Of a DNA stretch of 64,000 bases, positions 25,835 through 32,775 are shown in pieces. Position 1 is the stretch's first letter. Each line of letters opens with the position of its first letter. The DNA is taken from contig NZ_JAVJQE010000013.1 of assembly GCF_040218065.1 (NCBI RefSeq), forward strand, positions 558,001 through 622,000, given 5' to 3'. The notes below the pieces were generated by a model. It was given only the letters and a program-made list of their open reading frames with translations, did no database searches and was not told where the DNA came from. The stretch comes from Marivibrio sp040218065 (GTDB lineage: Bacteria; Pseudomonadota; Alphaproteobacteria; UBA8366; Aestuariispiraceae). Both the position numbers and the translations under genes were made by a program.

Positions 25835-27097
25835 TTACGGTTTCGGCCCGAAGATAACAGAGGCGTTGGTCCCGCCAAAGCCGAACGAGTTGCTGAGCGC
25901 ATAATCAATCTTGCGCTCCTGGGCCTCGTGCGCGACGAGGTTTATGTCGCAACTGTCCGAGGGGTTGTCGAGGTTGAGCGTCGGCGGCGCCACGCCGTTC
26001 TCGATCGCCTTGACGGAGAAGATCGCCTCCACCGCGCCGGCGGCGCCCAGAAGATGCCCGATCGCGGACTTGGTCGACGACATCGCGATCGAGTAGGCGT
26101 GATCGCCGAACAGGCGCTTGACCGCGCCCAGTTCGATCTCATCGCCGAGCGGCGTAGAGGTGCCGTGCGCGTTGACGTAGTCGATCTTGTCGACCGGGAC
26201 GCCGGCGTTGCGGAAGGCGCCCTCCATCGCGCGGAAGCCGCCGCTGCCGTCTTCGGCCGGCGCCGTCATGTGATAGGCGTCGCCGGACAGGCCGTAGCCC
26301 AGAACCTCCGCGTAGATCTTGGCGCCGCGCTTCTTCGCGTGCTCGTACTCCTCCAGCATCAACACGCCCGCGCCTTCGCCCATCACGAAGCCGTCGCGGT
26401 CCTTGTCCCACGGGCGCGACGCCTTCTCAGGCGTCTCGTTGAAGCCGGTGGACAGCGCGCGCGCCGCCGCGAAGCCGGCCAACCCGATACGGCAGACCGC
26501 CGCCTCCGTGCCGCCGGCCAACATGGCGTCGGCGTCTCCGAAGGCGATCAGGCGCGCGGCGTCGCCGACGGCGTGCGTGCCGGTCGCGCAGGCCGTGACC
26601 ACCGCATGGTTGGGGCCGCGATATCCGTATTTGATGGAGATGTAGCCCGAGGCGAGATTGATCAGGTTCGCCGGGATGAAGAAGGGGCTCAGGCGCCGCG
26701 GCCCCTTCTCGGCCAGGGTCAACGTCCCCTCGGAAATCCCGGGCAGGCCGCCGATGCCGGAGCCGATCATCACGCCGGTGCGGTTCTGGCCCTCCTCGTC
26801 TTGAGGCGTCCAGCCGCTGTCTTCAACCGCCTGTATCGCCGCCGCCATCGCGTAACTGATGAAGACGTCCATCTTGCGCTGGTCTTTTTTGTCCACCCAC
26901 TCATCGAGCGTGAACTTGCCCTCTTCCTTGGGACCCAGCGGGATCATGCCGGCGACCTTCGCCGGCAGGTCGGAGACGTCGAAACTCTCGATGCGGGAGA
27001 CGCCCGAACGCCCCGCGATCAGTTCCGACCAGACGTGGTCCACCCCGACGCCGAGCGGCGAGACGATGCCGAGCCCGGTCACGACGACGCGTCTCAT
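25835..27097 (-). CDS. fabF: 3-oxoacyl-[acyl-carrier-protein] synthase II
   Basis: FabF condenses malonyl-ACP with growing acyl-ACP in fatty acid elongation. The 420-residue product has the nucleophile region TACATGTHAVGDA (Cys), the two catalytic His segments NAHGTSTPLGD and AIGHLLGAAGA, and the C-terminal GFGGTNASVIF loop. ATG 27097 has GGAGGG 9 nt upstream. A TTG three codons earlier (27106) is less likely. It is downstream of acpP across a hairpin-bearing gap. Confidence 0.97.
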   Translation of the reverse strand: MRRVVVTGLGIVSPLGVGVDHVWSELIAGRSGVSRIESFDVSDLPAKVAGMIPLGPKEEGKFTLDEWVDKKDQRKMDVFISYAMAAAIQAVEDSGWTPQDEEGQNRTGVMIGSGIGGLPGISEGTLTLAEKGPRRLSPFFIPANLINLASGYISIKYGYRGPNHAVVTACATGTHAVGDAARLIAFGDADAMLAGGTEAAVCRIGLAGFAAARALSTGFNETPEKASRPWDKDRDGFVMGEGAGVLMLEEYEHAKKRGAKIYAEVLGYGLSGDAYHMTAPAEDGSGGFRAMEGAFRNAGVPVDKIDYVNAHGTSTPLGDEIELGAVKRLFGDHAYSIAMSSTKSAIGHLLGAAGAVEAIFSVKAIENGVAPPTLNLDNPSDSCDINLVAHEAQERKIDYALSNSFGFGGTNASVIFGPKP

Positions 27098-27181
27098 GAC
27101 AACCAACCCTCCAACGACGGCGTTTTTGTTCTGTCCGTCGATCGTTTGCGCCGCGCCGGCGGCCGCCGGAACGACCCGCGG

Positions 27182-27251
27182 GCGACGCGCTGACCGCGCG
27201 GGCGCGTCAGCCCGTCGCGGAAAAGGCGCGACCGCCGGATCCCGGCGGTCG
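27182..27251 (-). terminator. Two hairpins between acpP and fabF (possible partial terminator)
   Basis: Reading from acpP, the first hairpin is a perfect 10-bp stem (27229-27238 with 27242-27251, 3-nt loop). On the minus strand CGCGCC and then TTTT follow it. The second is a 13-bp stem with one mismatch (27182-27194 with 27206-27218). A leaky terminator here would fit the need for much more ACP than FabF; that role is inferred. Confidence 0.5.
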
Positions 27252-27325
27252 ACGCGAAGCGGTGACGCGGCCGAGGCGGGCGGCGCGCGTCCGACGAAGT
27301 CGGCCGCGCCGCCCTCAGAGCCGCG

Positions 27326-27562
27326 TCAGCTCGCGTTCTTCTCGATGAAGTCGATCGCGTCCTTGACGGTCATGATCTTCTCCGCGGCGTCGTCCGGGAT
27401 CTCGCAGCCGAACTCTTCCTCGAAAGCCATGACGAGTTCGACCGTGTCCAGGCTGTCGGCGCCGAGGTCGTCGATGAAGCTGGCCTCGTCCTTAACCTTG
27501 TCCTCTTCGACCCCGAGGTGCTCGACGACGATTTTCTTCACTCGATCCGCAACGTCGCTCAT
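27326..27562 (-). CDS. acpP: Acyl carrier protein
   Basis: ACP carries growing acyl chains on a phosphopantetheine arm. The 78-residue acidic product has the attachment motif DLGADSLDTVELVMAFEEEF, where the Ser is modified. It starts MSDVADRVKKIV and ends IDFIEKNAS, standard for the family. The start at 27562 gives the normal length; the longer frame upstream is non-coding. It lies between fabG and fabF as in most proteobacteria. Confidence 0.98.
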   Translation of the reverse strand: MSDVADRVKKIVVEHLGVEEDKVKDEASFIDDLGADSLDTVELVMAFEEEFGCEIPDDAAEKIMTVKDAIDFIEKNAS

Positions 27563-27910
27563 TTCTTCTGATTCCTTCGCTGTAACTCGTTTCCAACGCT
27601 GGCTCATCTCGTCCGCGAACCCTACGGCTCGTCGGACGCGCGAATATGCGAACGTTTGGCGCCGATGCAAGACCGACCCGTCTATCGCTCGCGGGTGTTT
27701 CGCCCCCCCATGGGCTTCGACGGTGGGGAAAAGGCGGGTCCCTCTAACACACTTCACAGACAAGGGCCATACCGATGCGCGGCTATTTTCGCCCTGCGGC
27801 GCGCGCCCGTACGCGGTCCGTTTTTGCACCCGCACGCGCCTTTGAAACCGCTCTTACGCTGCGCCGATTCCGGCCGCGCTGGCAACGCCCTGCGGGCCGA
27901 TGCGCGCGTC
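27563..27910. other. Leader/promoter region of acpP
   Basis: About 350 nt between fabG and acpP with no recognisable gene. A gap of this size upstream of acpP is consistent with a dedicated strong promoter and an untranslated leader. Purine-rich AAGGAATCAGAAGAA precedes the acpP ATG. No riboswitch fold was recognised. Confidence 0.4.
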
Positions 27911-28648
27911 TCAAATCATCGCCATGCCGCCGTTGATGTGCAAGGTCTGGCCGGTGACGTAGGCCGCCTCCTCGGAGGCGAGATAGACCACGCCCGCCGC
28001 GATGTCCTCCGGCGCGCCCATGCGCCCGGCCGGAATGTTGGCGATCAGCTTTTCGTGCTGATCCTCGTTCAACGCGTCGGTCATCGCCGTGCGGATGAAG
28101 CCGGGCGCGATGCAATTCACGGTGATGTTGCGGCTCGCGACCTCCTGGGCCAGCGACTTGGACATGCCGATCATCCCCGCCTTCGAGGCGGCGTAATTCA
28201 TCTGGCCGGGATTGCCGGTGACCCCGACAATCGAGGCGATGCCGACGATGCGGCCGTATTTTCGCTTCATCATGCCGCGCAGCACCGCGCGCGACAGACG
28301 GAAGGCGGCGGTCAGGTTGACCGCCATGACTTGCTCCCACTCCTCGTCCTTCATGCGCATGGCCAGGTTGTCGCGGGTGAGCCCGGCGTTGTTGACCAAG
28401 ATGTCCAGGCCGCCCATCGCCTCCTCCGCCTGCTTCGGCAGGGCGGCGACCGCGTCCGCGTCAGAAAGGTTGGCGGGGGTGACATGCGCGCGATCGCCGA
28501 GTTCTTCTTGCAGCGCCTCCAGCGGCTCCGTGCGCGTGCCGCTCAGCGCGACGGCGGCGCCCTGCGCGTGCAGCGCCCGGGCGATCGCCGCGCCCAGCCC
28601 GCCGGACGCCCCGGTGACGAGGGCGCTCTTGCCGGTCAGATCGAACAT
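27911..28648 (-). CDS. fabG: 3-oxoacyl-[acyl-carrier-protein] reductase
   Basis: FabG reduces beta-ketoacyl-ACP with NADPH. The 245-residue product has TGASGGLGAAIAR (cofactor), NNAGLTRDNLAMRMKDEEW (FabG-specific), SIVGVTGNPGQMNY with catalytic Ser and Tyr, SKAGMIGMSKSLAQE (Lys), NCIAPGFIRTAMTD, and a C-terminal QTLHINGGMAMI. The NPGQxNYxASK pattern distinguishes FabG from generic SDRs. It lies between fabD and acpP. Confidence 0.97.
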   Translation of the reverse strand: MFDLTGKSALVTGASGGLGAAIARALHAQGAAVALSGTRTEPLEALQEELGDRAHVTPANLSDADAVAALPKQAEEAMGGLDILVNNAGLTRDNLAMRMKDEEWEQVMAVNLTAAFRLSRAVLRGMMKRKYGRIVGIASIVGVTGNPGQMNYAASKAGMIGMSKSLAQEVASRNITVNCIAPGFIRTAMTDALNEDQHEKLIANIPAGRMGAPEDIAAGVVYLASEEAAYVTGQTLHINGGMAMI

Positions 28649-28682
28649 GGTTCTGCTCCTTAGCTATGCGAGGGCGACGGGC

Positions 28683-29630
28683 TCAGACCGCCTTCAGGAA
28701 GGCTTCCAGATCGCCCGGCGTATTGATCGCGCTGGCGGACAGGTCTCGATCGATGCGCTTGGCCAGGCCGGACAGCACCTTGCCGGCGCCCAGCTCCACC
28801 AGCGTCTCGACGCCCTCCCGCTTCATCGTCAACACGCTTTCGCGCCACCGCACGCGGCCGCAGACCTGCTCCACCAGGAGCGTGCGAATGGCGGCGGGAT
28901 CGACGACGGGGCGCGCGCTGACGTTCGCGATGAGCGGAACCGCCGGCGGCAGGATGTCGGTCTCGGCCAGCGCCGCCGCCATCTCGTCCGCGGCCGGGGC
29001 CATCAGGTCGCAATGGAACGGGGCGGAGACGTTGAGCAGCATCGCGCGCTTGGCGCCCTTCTCCTTGGCGATCTCGACCGCCTTCTCGACCGCCTCGCGC
29101 GCGCCGGAAAGCACCACCTGGCCCGGCGCATTGTCGTTCGCGGCGGCGCAGACGGCGCCGCCCGTCGCCTCGGAGGCCTGAACGGCGGCCGCTTCCGCCT
29201 CCTCAAGGTCAAGGCCGAGCACGGCCGCCATCGCGCCGTCGCCCACGGGCACGGCCTTCTGCATCGCCCGACCGCGCAGCTTCAACAGCCGCGCCGTGTC
29301 CGCGACCGGGATCGAGCGCGCGGCGCAAAGCGCGGAATATTCGCCGAGACTGTGGCCGGCCACGAAGCCGCACAGGTCGCCGAGCGGGCGAGCGCCTTCG
29401 GCCTCAAGCGCGCGGACCGCGGCGAGGCTGACGGCCATCAACGCGGGCTGCGTGTTTTCGGTCAGCGTGAGTTCGTCCTCCGGCCCCTCGCGCATGAGGC
29501 GGGAGAGCGCTTGGCCCAGGGCCTCGTCGACCTCCTCAAAAACCTCGCGGGCGGCGGGGAAGGCTTCGGCCAACTCTCGGCCCATGCCGACGGCCTGTGA
29601 GCCCTGTCCGGGAAAGACGAATGCGCGCAT
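28683..29630 (-). CDS. fabD: Malonyl CoA-acyl carrier protein transacylase
   Basis: FabD loads malonyl groups onto ACP. The 315-residue product starts MRAFVFPGQGSQAVGMGREL. It has the nucleophile elbow VAGHSLGEYSALCAA (Ser), the substrate Arg region, and SAPFHCDLMAP with the catalytic His. ATG 29630 has GTGGAG 8 nt upstream; the GTG at 29639 is an alternative. fabG follows 34 nt downstream in the same direction. Confidence 0.96.
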   Translation of the reverse strand: MRAFVFPGQGSQAVGMGRELAEAFPAAREVFEEVDEALGQALSRLMREGPEDELTLTENTQPALMAVSLAAVRALEAEGARPLGDLCGFVAGHSLGEYSALCAARSIPVADTARLLKLRGRAMQKAVPVGDGAMAAVLGLDLEEAEAAAVQASEATGGAVCAAANDNAPGQVVLSGAREAVEKAVEIAKEKGAKRAMLLNVSAPFHCDLMAPAADEMAAALAETDILPPAVPLIANVSARPVVDPAAIRTLLVEQVCGRVRWRESVLTMKREGVETLVELGAGKVLSGLAKRIDRDLSASAINTPGDLEAFLKAV

Positions 29631-29754
29631 GGCGGTCACTCCACCCCTAGAAACGGCGCGCCGTGCGCGCTCTTCTTGACGGTGGGGCAGTGATTACGGC
29701 GGGGAGCGGCCGTGTCAAGCCGCCGCAGGAGCGCTCGCGCCCGAGGGCGTCGCG

Positions 29755-30156
29755 TCAGAGCGCGTTCGCCGGCGCCTTGAGGACCGCCGAGCGCACCCAG
29801 CCGTCCTGCGCGACATATTGCGGGAACTCGTCCCAATAGCCTTCGAACCAGCCGACCTGCCCGTGCACGTACCGGCCGGCGCGCATTTGCAGCAACACCT
29901 TGCGCGCCGAAAAGGTCTCGCCGTCGCGGAAGCAGAGATACCAGACGCCGACGCCCTCGAAATCGAAGGCCACGTCGAGCGCGATGGCCGAACCGTCGGC
30001 CGGGCGCTCGGCCAACTGATAGTCCTGCGGCTCGTCGGGCGATTCGGGATCGTAGAGGGCGAAGACCACCAGGTCGGCCGACCGCGCGAGGCGCGCCAGC
30101 TCCTTCGCGATCAGATCCTCCATCATCGCCTTCAGCGCGGTGGGGTCTTGCGGCAT
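29755..30156 (-). CDS. Conserved hypothetical protein, 133 aa
   Basis: This is a soluble, acidic product. It contains ARSADLVVFALYDPESPDE, then a beta-rich middle (ALDVAFDFEGVGVWYLCFRDGE) and an aromatic C-terminus (HGQVGWFEGYWDEFPQYVAQDG). It has no signal peptide or membrane segment. I do not recognise the family. ATG 30156 has GGAG 7 nt upstream. It lies upstream of fabD on the same strand, separated by about 125 nt. Confidence 0.65.
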   Translation of the reverse strand: MPQDPTALKAMMEDLIAKELARLARSADLVVFALYDPESPDEPQDYQLAERPADGSAIALDVAFDFEGVGVWYLCFRDGETFSARKVLLQMRAGRYVHGQVGWFEGYWDEFPQYVAQDGWVRSAVLKAPANAL

Positions 30157-30445
30157 CACCGTTCTCCAAATTCTGCTTGCGTCACGAAGGTCAGGCGATT
30201 CGCCAAAAGCCGCAAGAACTTATTTATAGCTGTTATTTACGAATACGAATTTTTACGGCGTTTCATTGTGTTTTTTTCGACCGCTTCAGGATTCCTTTTT
30301 ACAGAACGCTTGTGCGTTACTCAATTCGCCGACTCTTCGCCGTAAACCCGAATCGCCCGTCTCCCATTCGCGCTGCATCCTCGAGGCGACGCCCGTAAAG
30401 TCCTGGCCGGCCGGTAGGGCCCCTGGGACTTGAGGATGCGGGTCG
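30157..30445. other. A/T-rich divergent intergenic region upstream of the recombinase gene
   Basis: About 290 nt between the minus-strand hypothetical gene and the plus-strand recombinase gene. The centre is unusually A/T-rich for this genome: 22 of 60 bases are G/C in 30241-30300. It has runs such as TTTTTTT at 30271-30277. It probably holds promoters for both neighbours and marks the left border of the accessory region. Confidence 0.5.
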
Positions 30446-31477
30446 ATGCAGAAACGTGAGACGCGCGCGCCGTCGGTGGGCGCGGCGGCGGAGGAGTTCT
30501 TGACCCATTGCCGGGTCGCCAAGGGGTTGTCCGGTCACACCTTGCGGGCCTACACGATCGATTTGGAGGCGTTTCAAGGGTTCGTCGGCGGCGATCTCGC
30601 GGTCGACGCGGTCGGCCGGGGCGAGTTGCGCGCCTATCTCGCGCATCTCAGCGAGGAGCGGGGCTTGAAGCCGGCGTCGGTGAAACGCCGGATCGCCTGC
30701 CTAAAAGCCTTCTTCCGCTGGTTGGAGATGGAGGAGGCGCTGGAGATCTCGCCCTTCCATCGCCTCGACCTGCGCATTCGCCTGCCCAAGCGCCTGCCGC
30801 GCGGCTTGAGCCGCTCGGAGATGCGCGCCCTGCAGGCGGCGGCGCGGCGGCCTCTGGCTTTGGGCAAGGATTGGCGGGAGGCGTCGGCGGAGAACGGCCC
30901 CTCGCTGCGCGTCCAGCTGCAGACCGCCGGCTGCTTCGAGCGGCCGGGCGCCTTCGACCGGCTGACAACGCTCCTGGCGGTCGAATTGCTCTACGCCACC
31001 GGCCTGCGGGTGACGGAACTTTGCACGCTCTCCGACCTCGACATCGACCAGGGTCGGCGCGGCCCGGTGTTGCGGGTCAAGGGCAAGGGAGATCGGGAGC
31101 GCCGCGCGCCGCTGCCTGACCCGGGCCTCGCGCGGCTGCTCAAACTCTACCGCCAGGCGCGCGACGGGCTGATCGAGCCCAGCGCCGCCGCCGATCCCGT
31201 CGCCCCGCCGCTCCTCGTCGCGCGTCGCGGCGGCCCGCTCACCCCGCAAAGCGTCCGCGCGCGCCTCAAGCGCCTGACCCAATCGGCCCGCCTCGCGCGG
31301 CCCGTCACTCCCCACATGCTCCGCCACACGGCCGCGACCCACCTGCTGGAAGCCGGCCTAGACCTGCGCTTCGTCCAACGCCTGCTCGGCCACGGCTCGG
31401 TCGCCACGACCGAGATCTACACCAGCGTCTCCGACGAAAGCCTTGAACGCGCGATGGGGAGAAAGGGGGTGCGATAA
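30446..31477 (+). CDS. Xer-like tyrosine recombinase/integrase
   Basis: This is a site-specific recombinase of 343 residues. The N-terminal SAM-like DNA-binding domain (about 11-110) includes SGHTLRAYTIDLEAF. The catalytic domain has all expected residues: Arg188 (ATGLRVTEL), Lys214 (KGKGDRERR), His290 and Arg293 (HMLRHTAATHLL), His316 (LLGHGSVATTE) and Tyr325 (EIYTSV). It is about 40 residues longer than standard XerC/XerD, with an insert at about 137-168. Codon use matches the core genome. Its TAA stop (31475-31477) lies inside the 18-bp left repeat. It may be chromosomal XerD or a dedicated recombinase for the adjacent cassette. Confidence 0.85.
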   Translation: MQKRETRAPSVGAAAEEFLTHCRVAKGLSGHTLRAYTIDLEAFQGFVGGDLAVDAVGRGELRAYLAHLSEERGLKPASVKRRIACLKAFFRWLEMEEALEISPFHRLDLRIRLPKRLPRGLSRSEMRALQAAARRPLALGKDWREASAENGPSLRVQLQTAGCFERPGAFDRLTTLLAVELLYATGLRVTELCTLSDLDIDQGRRGPVLRVKGKGDRERRAPLPDPGLARLLKLYRQARDGLIEPSAAADPVAPPLLVARRGGPLTPQSVRARLKRLTQSARLARPVTPHMLRHTAATHLLEAGLDLRFVQRLLGHGSVATTEIYTSVSDESLERAMGRKGVR

Positions 31478-31490
31478 CTGGGAATTACCA
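31473..31490 (+). repeat. Left copy of an 18-bp perfect inverted repeat
   Basis: The sequence is gataactgggaattacca, and its exact reverse complement is at 34318-34335. It contains the recombinase stop codon (31475-31477) and a GGGA at 31480-31483, which lies 8 nt before the ATP-grasp ATG. Identity stops at exactly 18 bp on both sides. Confidence 0.95.
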
Positions 31491-31491
31491 A

Positions 31492-32775
31492 ATGAAAGAC
31501 TCAGACGCGAGAGAACGTGTCCTCAGCGTCATGAAGCGCACCTATTTCATCGGTCTGTCACTCGCTCCAGCATTCAGGGCCCTTGGAGAGTTTGCCGACG
31601 AGCAACTGGCTCCATCGCTTCTTCCTCCGTCCGCTTCGCTTCCCGCGCCTGGCTTGGTCGGCGTGGTGGAAGGCTTTGAACGACACGGCTCTCGGAGCCC
31701 GGCGCGCTTCAAACAGGCCGCGCAAGAGCTGCGACGGAAAGGCGCGTTGTGCAGTTTCTGGCCCTGCGTGGAAGCCGACGCCTTCGCGCATATCGGATGC
31801 AAGGTGCTGTCGGCGCCGTCCGAGCTTTTCCAAAAGCTCGACAACAAATTTTCGCAAATACAAGTCCTCGAAGACGCGGGAGATGATACGTTGAAGCGGC
31901 ATTTCGCCGGCCGATGCGACGTCTTCGAACCAGAAGTGGTTCCCAATACACCGGCGCGCCTCCTTGAAGCGATCGGTCGGCGCGGAGCGTGCGTGGCGAC
32001 AAGCCTTTTCTCGGTCGGCGGGTATGGCGTCCATCTTCTCACGTCGGCGACAGGTCCAAACTTCGTGAAGAATTGGCCAAGCGGACCATTCGTCCGACTT
32101 GAGACGTACCGCCCGATGATATCGGCCACTCAACTAGCCGTTTGCTTTACAAACGCGGTCGTTCCGTTCGAACCGCAGATACAGTATGTCGTCGAATATG
32201 AAGGCCGTCTTCGATACGCCGGTGCGACGTCTTGGAGCCCTCGGCTTTCGAAGAGCGCTTGTTCAGAAATGAATTCGCTTATGCATTCTGTGGGAGCCGC
32301 CTTGCAAGGCCTCGGATACCGCGGCGCGTTCGGTTGCGATTTTGTAATCGATCCTGTGGATCATCGGGTCTTTTTCATGGAACTCAACGCCAGGTTTGTC
32401 GGCGAAACGCATTTTCTATCCCTTTGCGCCGCGCACTCGTGTCTTGCAGGTCGGACGATCGCCGACAGGATTATGCTCGACCCGATTTTCCTGCATGTTT
32501 GGTCGCATCAGTTCGCCGATCCGCCTGAGGTTGCAATGGATTTGGCCTCCCCCGCCGCCAGGGGGGCCGTCGGGTTCGATCTGGCGCGTGACGGCCCCGC
32601 TTACACGACGCTGCTTCTCGTGCGAAATCTTCCCACGTTGTTTGGCGCAAAAGGCGACGCAACGGATGCGGGGCCATCGATGCTGTTACTAGACGCCGAC
32701 CCCGCGGAGACTCTGGTCGCTCCAGTTAGGTTCCCCTCTCCCTATGCGGAGGCGACAGGGCTGTCGCGATTCTAG
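31492..32775 (+). CDS. ATP-grasp domain protein, cassette gene 1
   Basis: This 427-residue product resembles ATP-grasp carboxylate ligases. It has KLDNKFSQIQVLEDAG (116-130) like the biotin-carboxylase-type DK start, and a B-loop-like segment CVATSLFSVGGYGVHLL (167-183). GLGYRGAFGCDFVID (273-287) comes next, then the metal-site segment FFMELNARFVGETHFLS (294-310; Glu297, Asn299, Arg301). The usual B-loop Lys appears to be Thr170. The last 110 residues (after 315) are unassigned. It starts 14 nt after the recombinase stop with GGGA in the repeat as ribosome-binding site, so it may be co-transcribed with the recombinase. The substrate is unknown. Confidence 0.7.
   Translation: MKDSDARERVLSVMKRTYFIGLSLAPAFRALGEFADEQLAPSLLPPSASLPAPGLVGVVEGFERHGSRSPARFKQAAQELRRKGALCSFWPCVEADAFAHIGCKVLSAPSELFQKLDNKFSQIQVLEDAGDDTLKRHFAGRCDVFEPEVVPNTPARLLEAIGRRGACVATSLFSVGGYGVHLLTSATGPNFVKNWPSGPFVRLETYRPMISATQLAVCFTNAVVPFEPQIQYVVEYEGRLRYAGATSWSPRLSKSACSEMNSLMHSVGAALQGLGYRGAFGCDFVIDPVDHRVFFMELNARFVGETHFLSLCAAHSCLAGRTIADRIMLDPIFLHVWSHQFADPPEVAMDLASPAARGAVGFDLARDGPAYTTLLLVRNLPTLFGAKGDATDAGPSMLLLDADPAETLVAPVRFPSPYAEATGLSRF

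Noticed and set aside
31492..32775. Graspetide (RiPP) biosynthesis cluster
   Set aside because: No precursor peptide with core repeats, transporter or acetyltransferase is nearby; the only partner is a pentapeptide-repeat protein.
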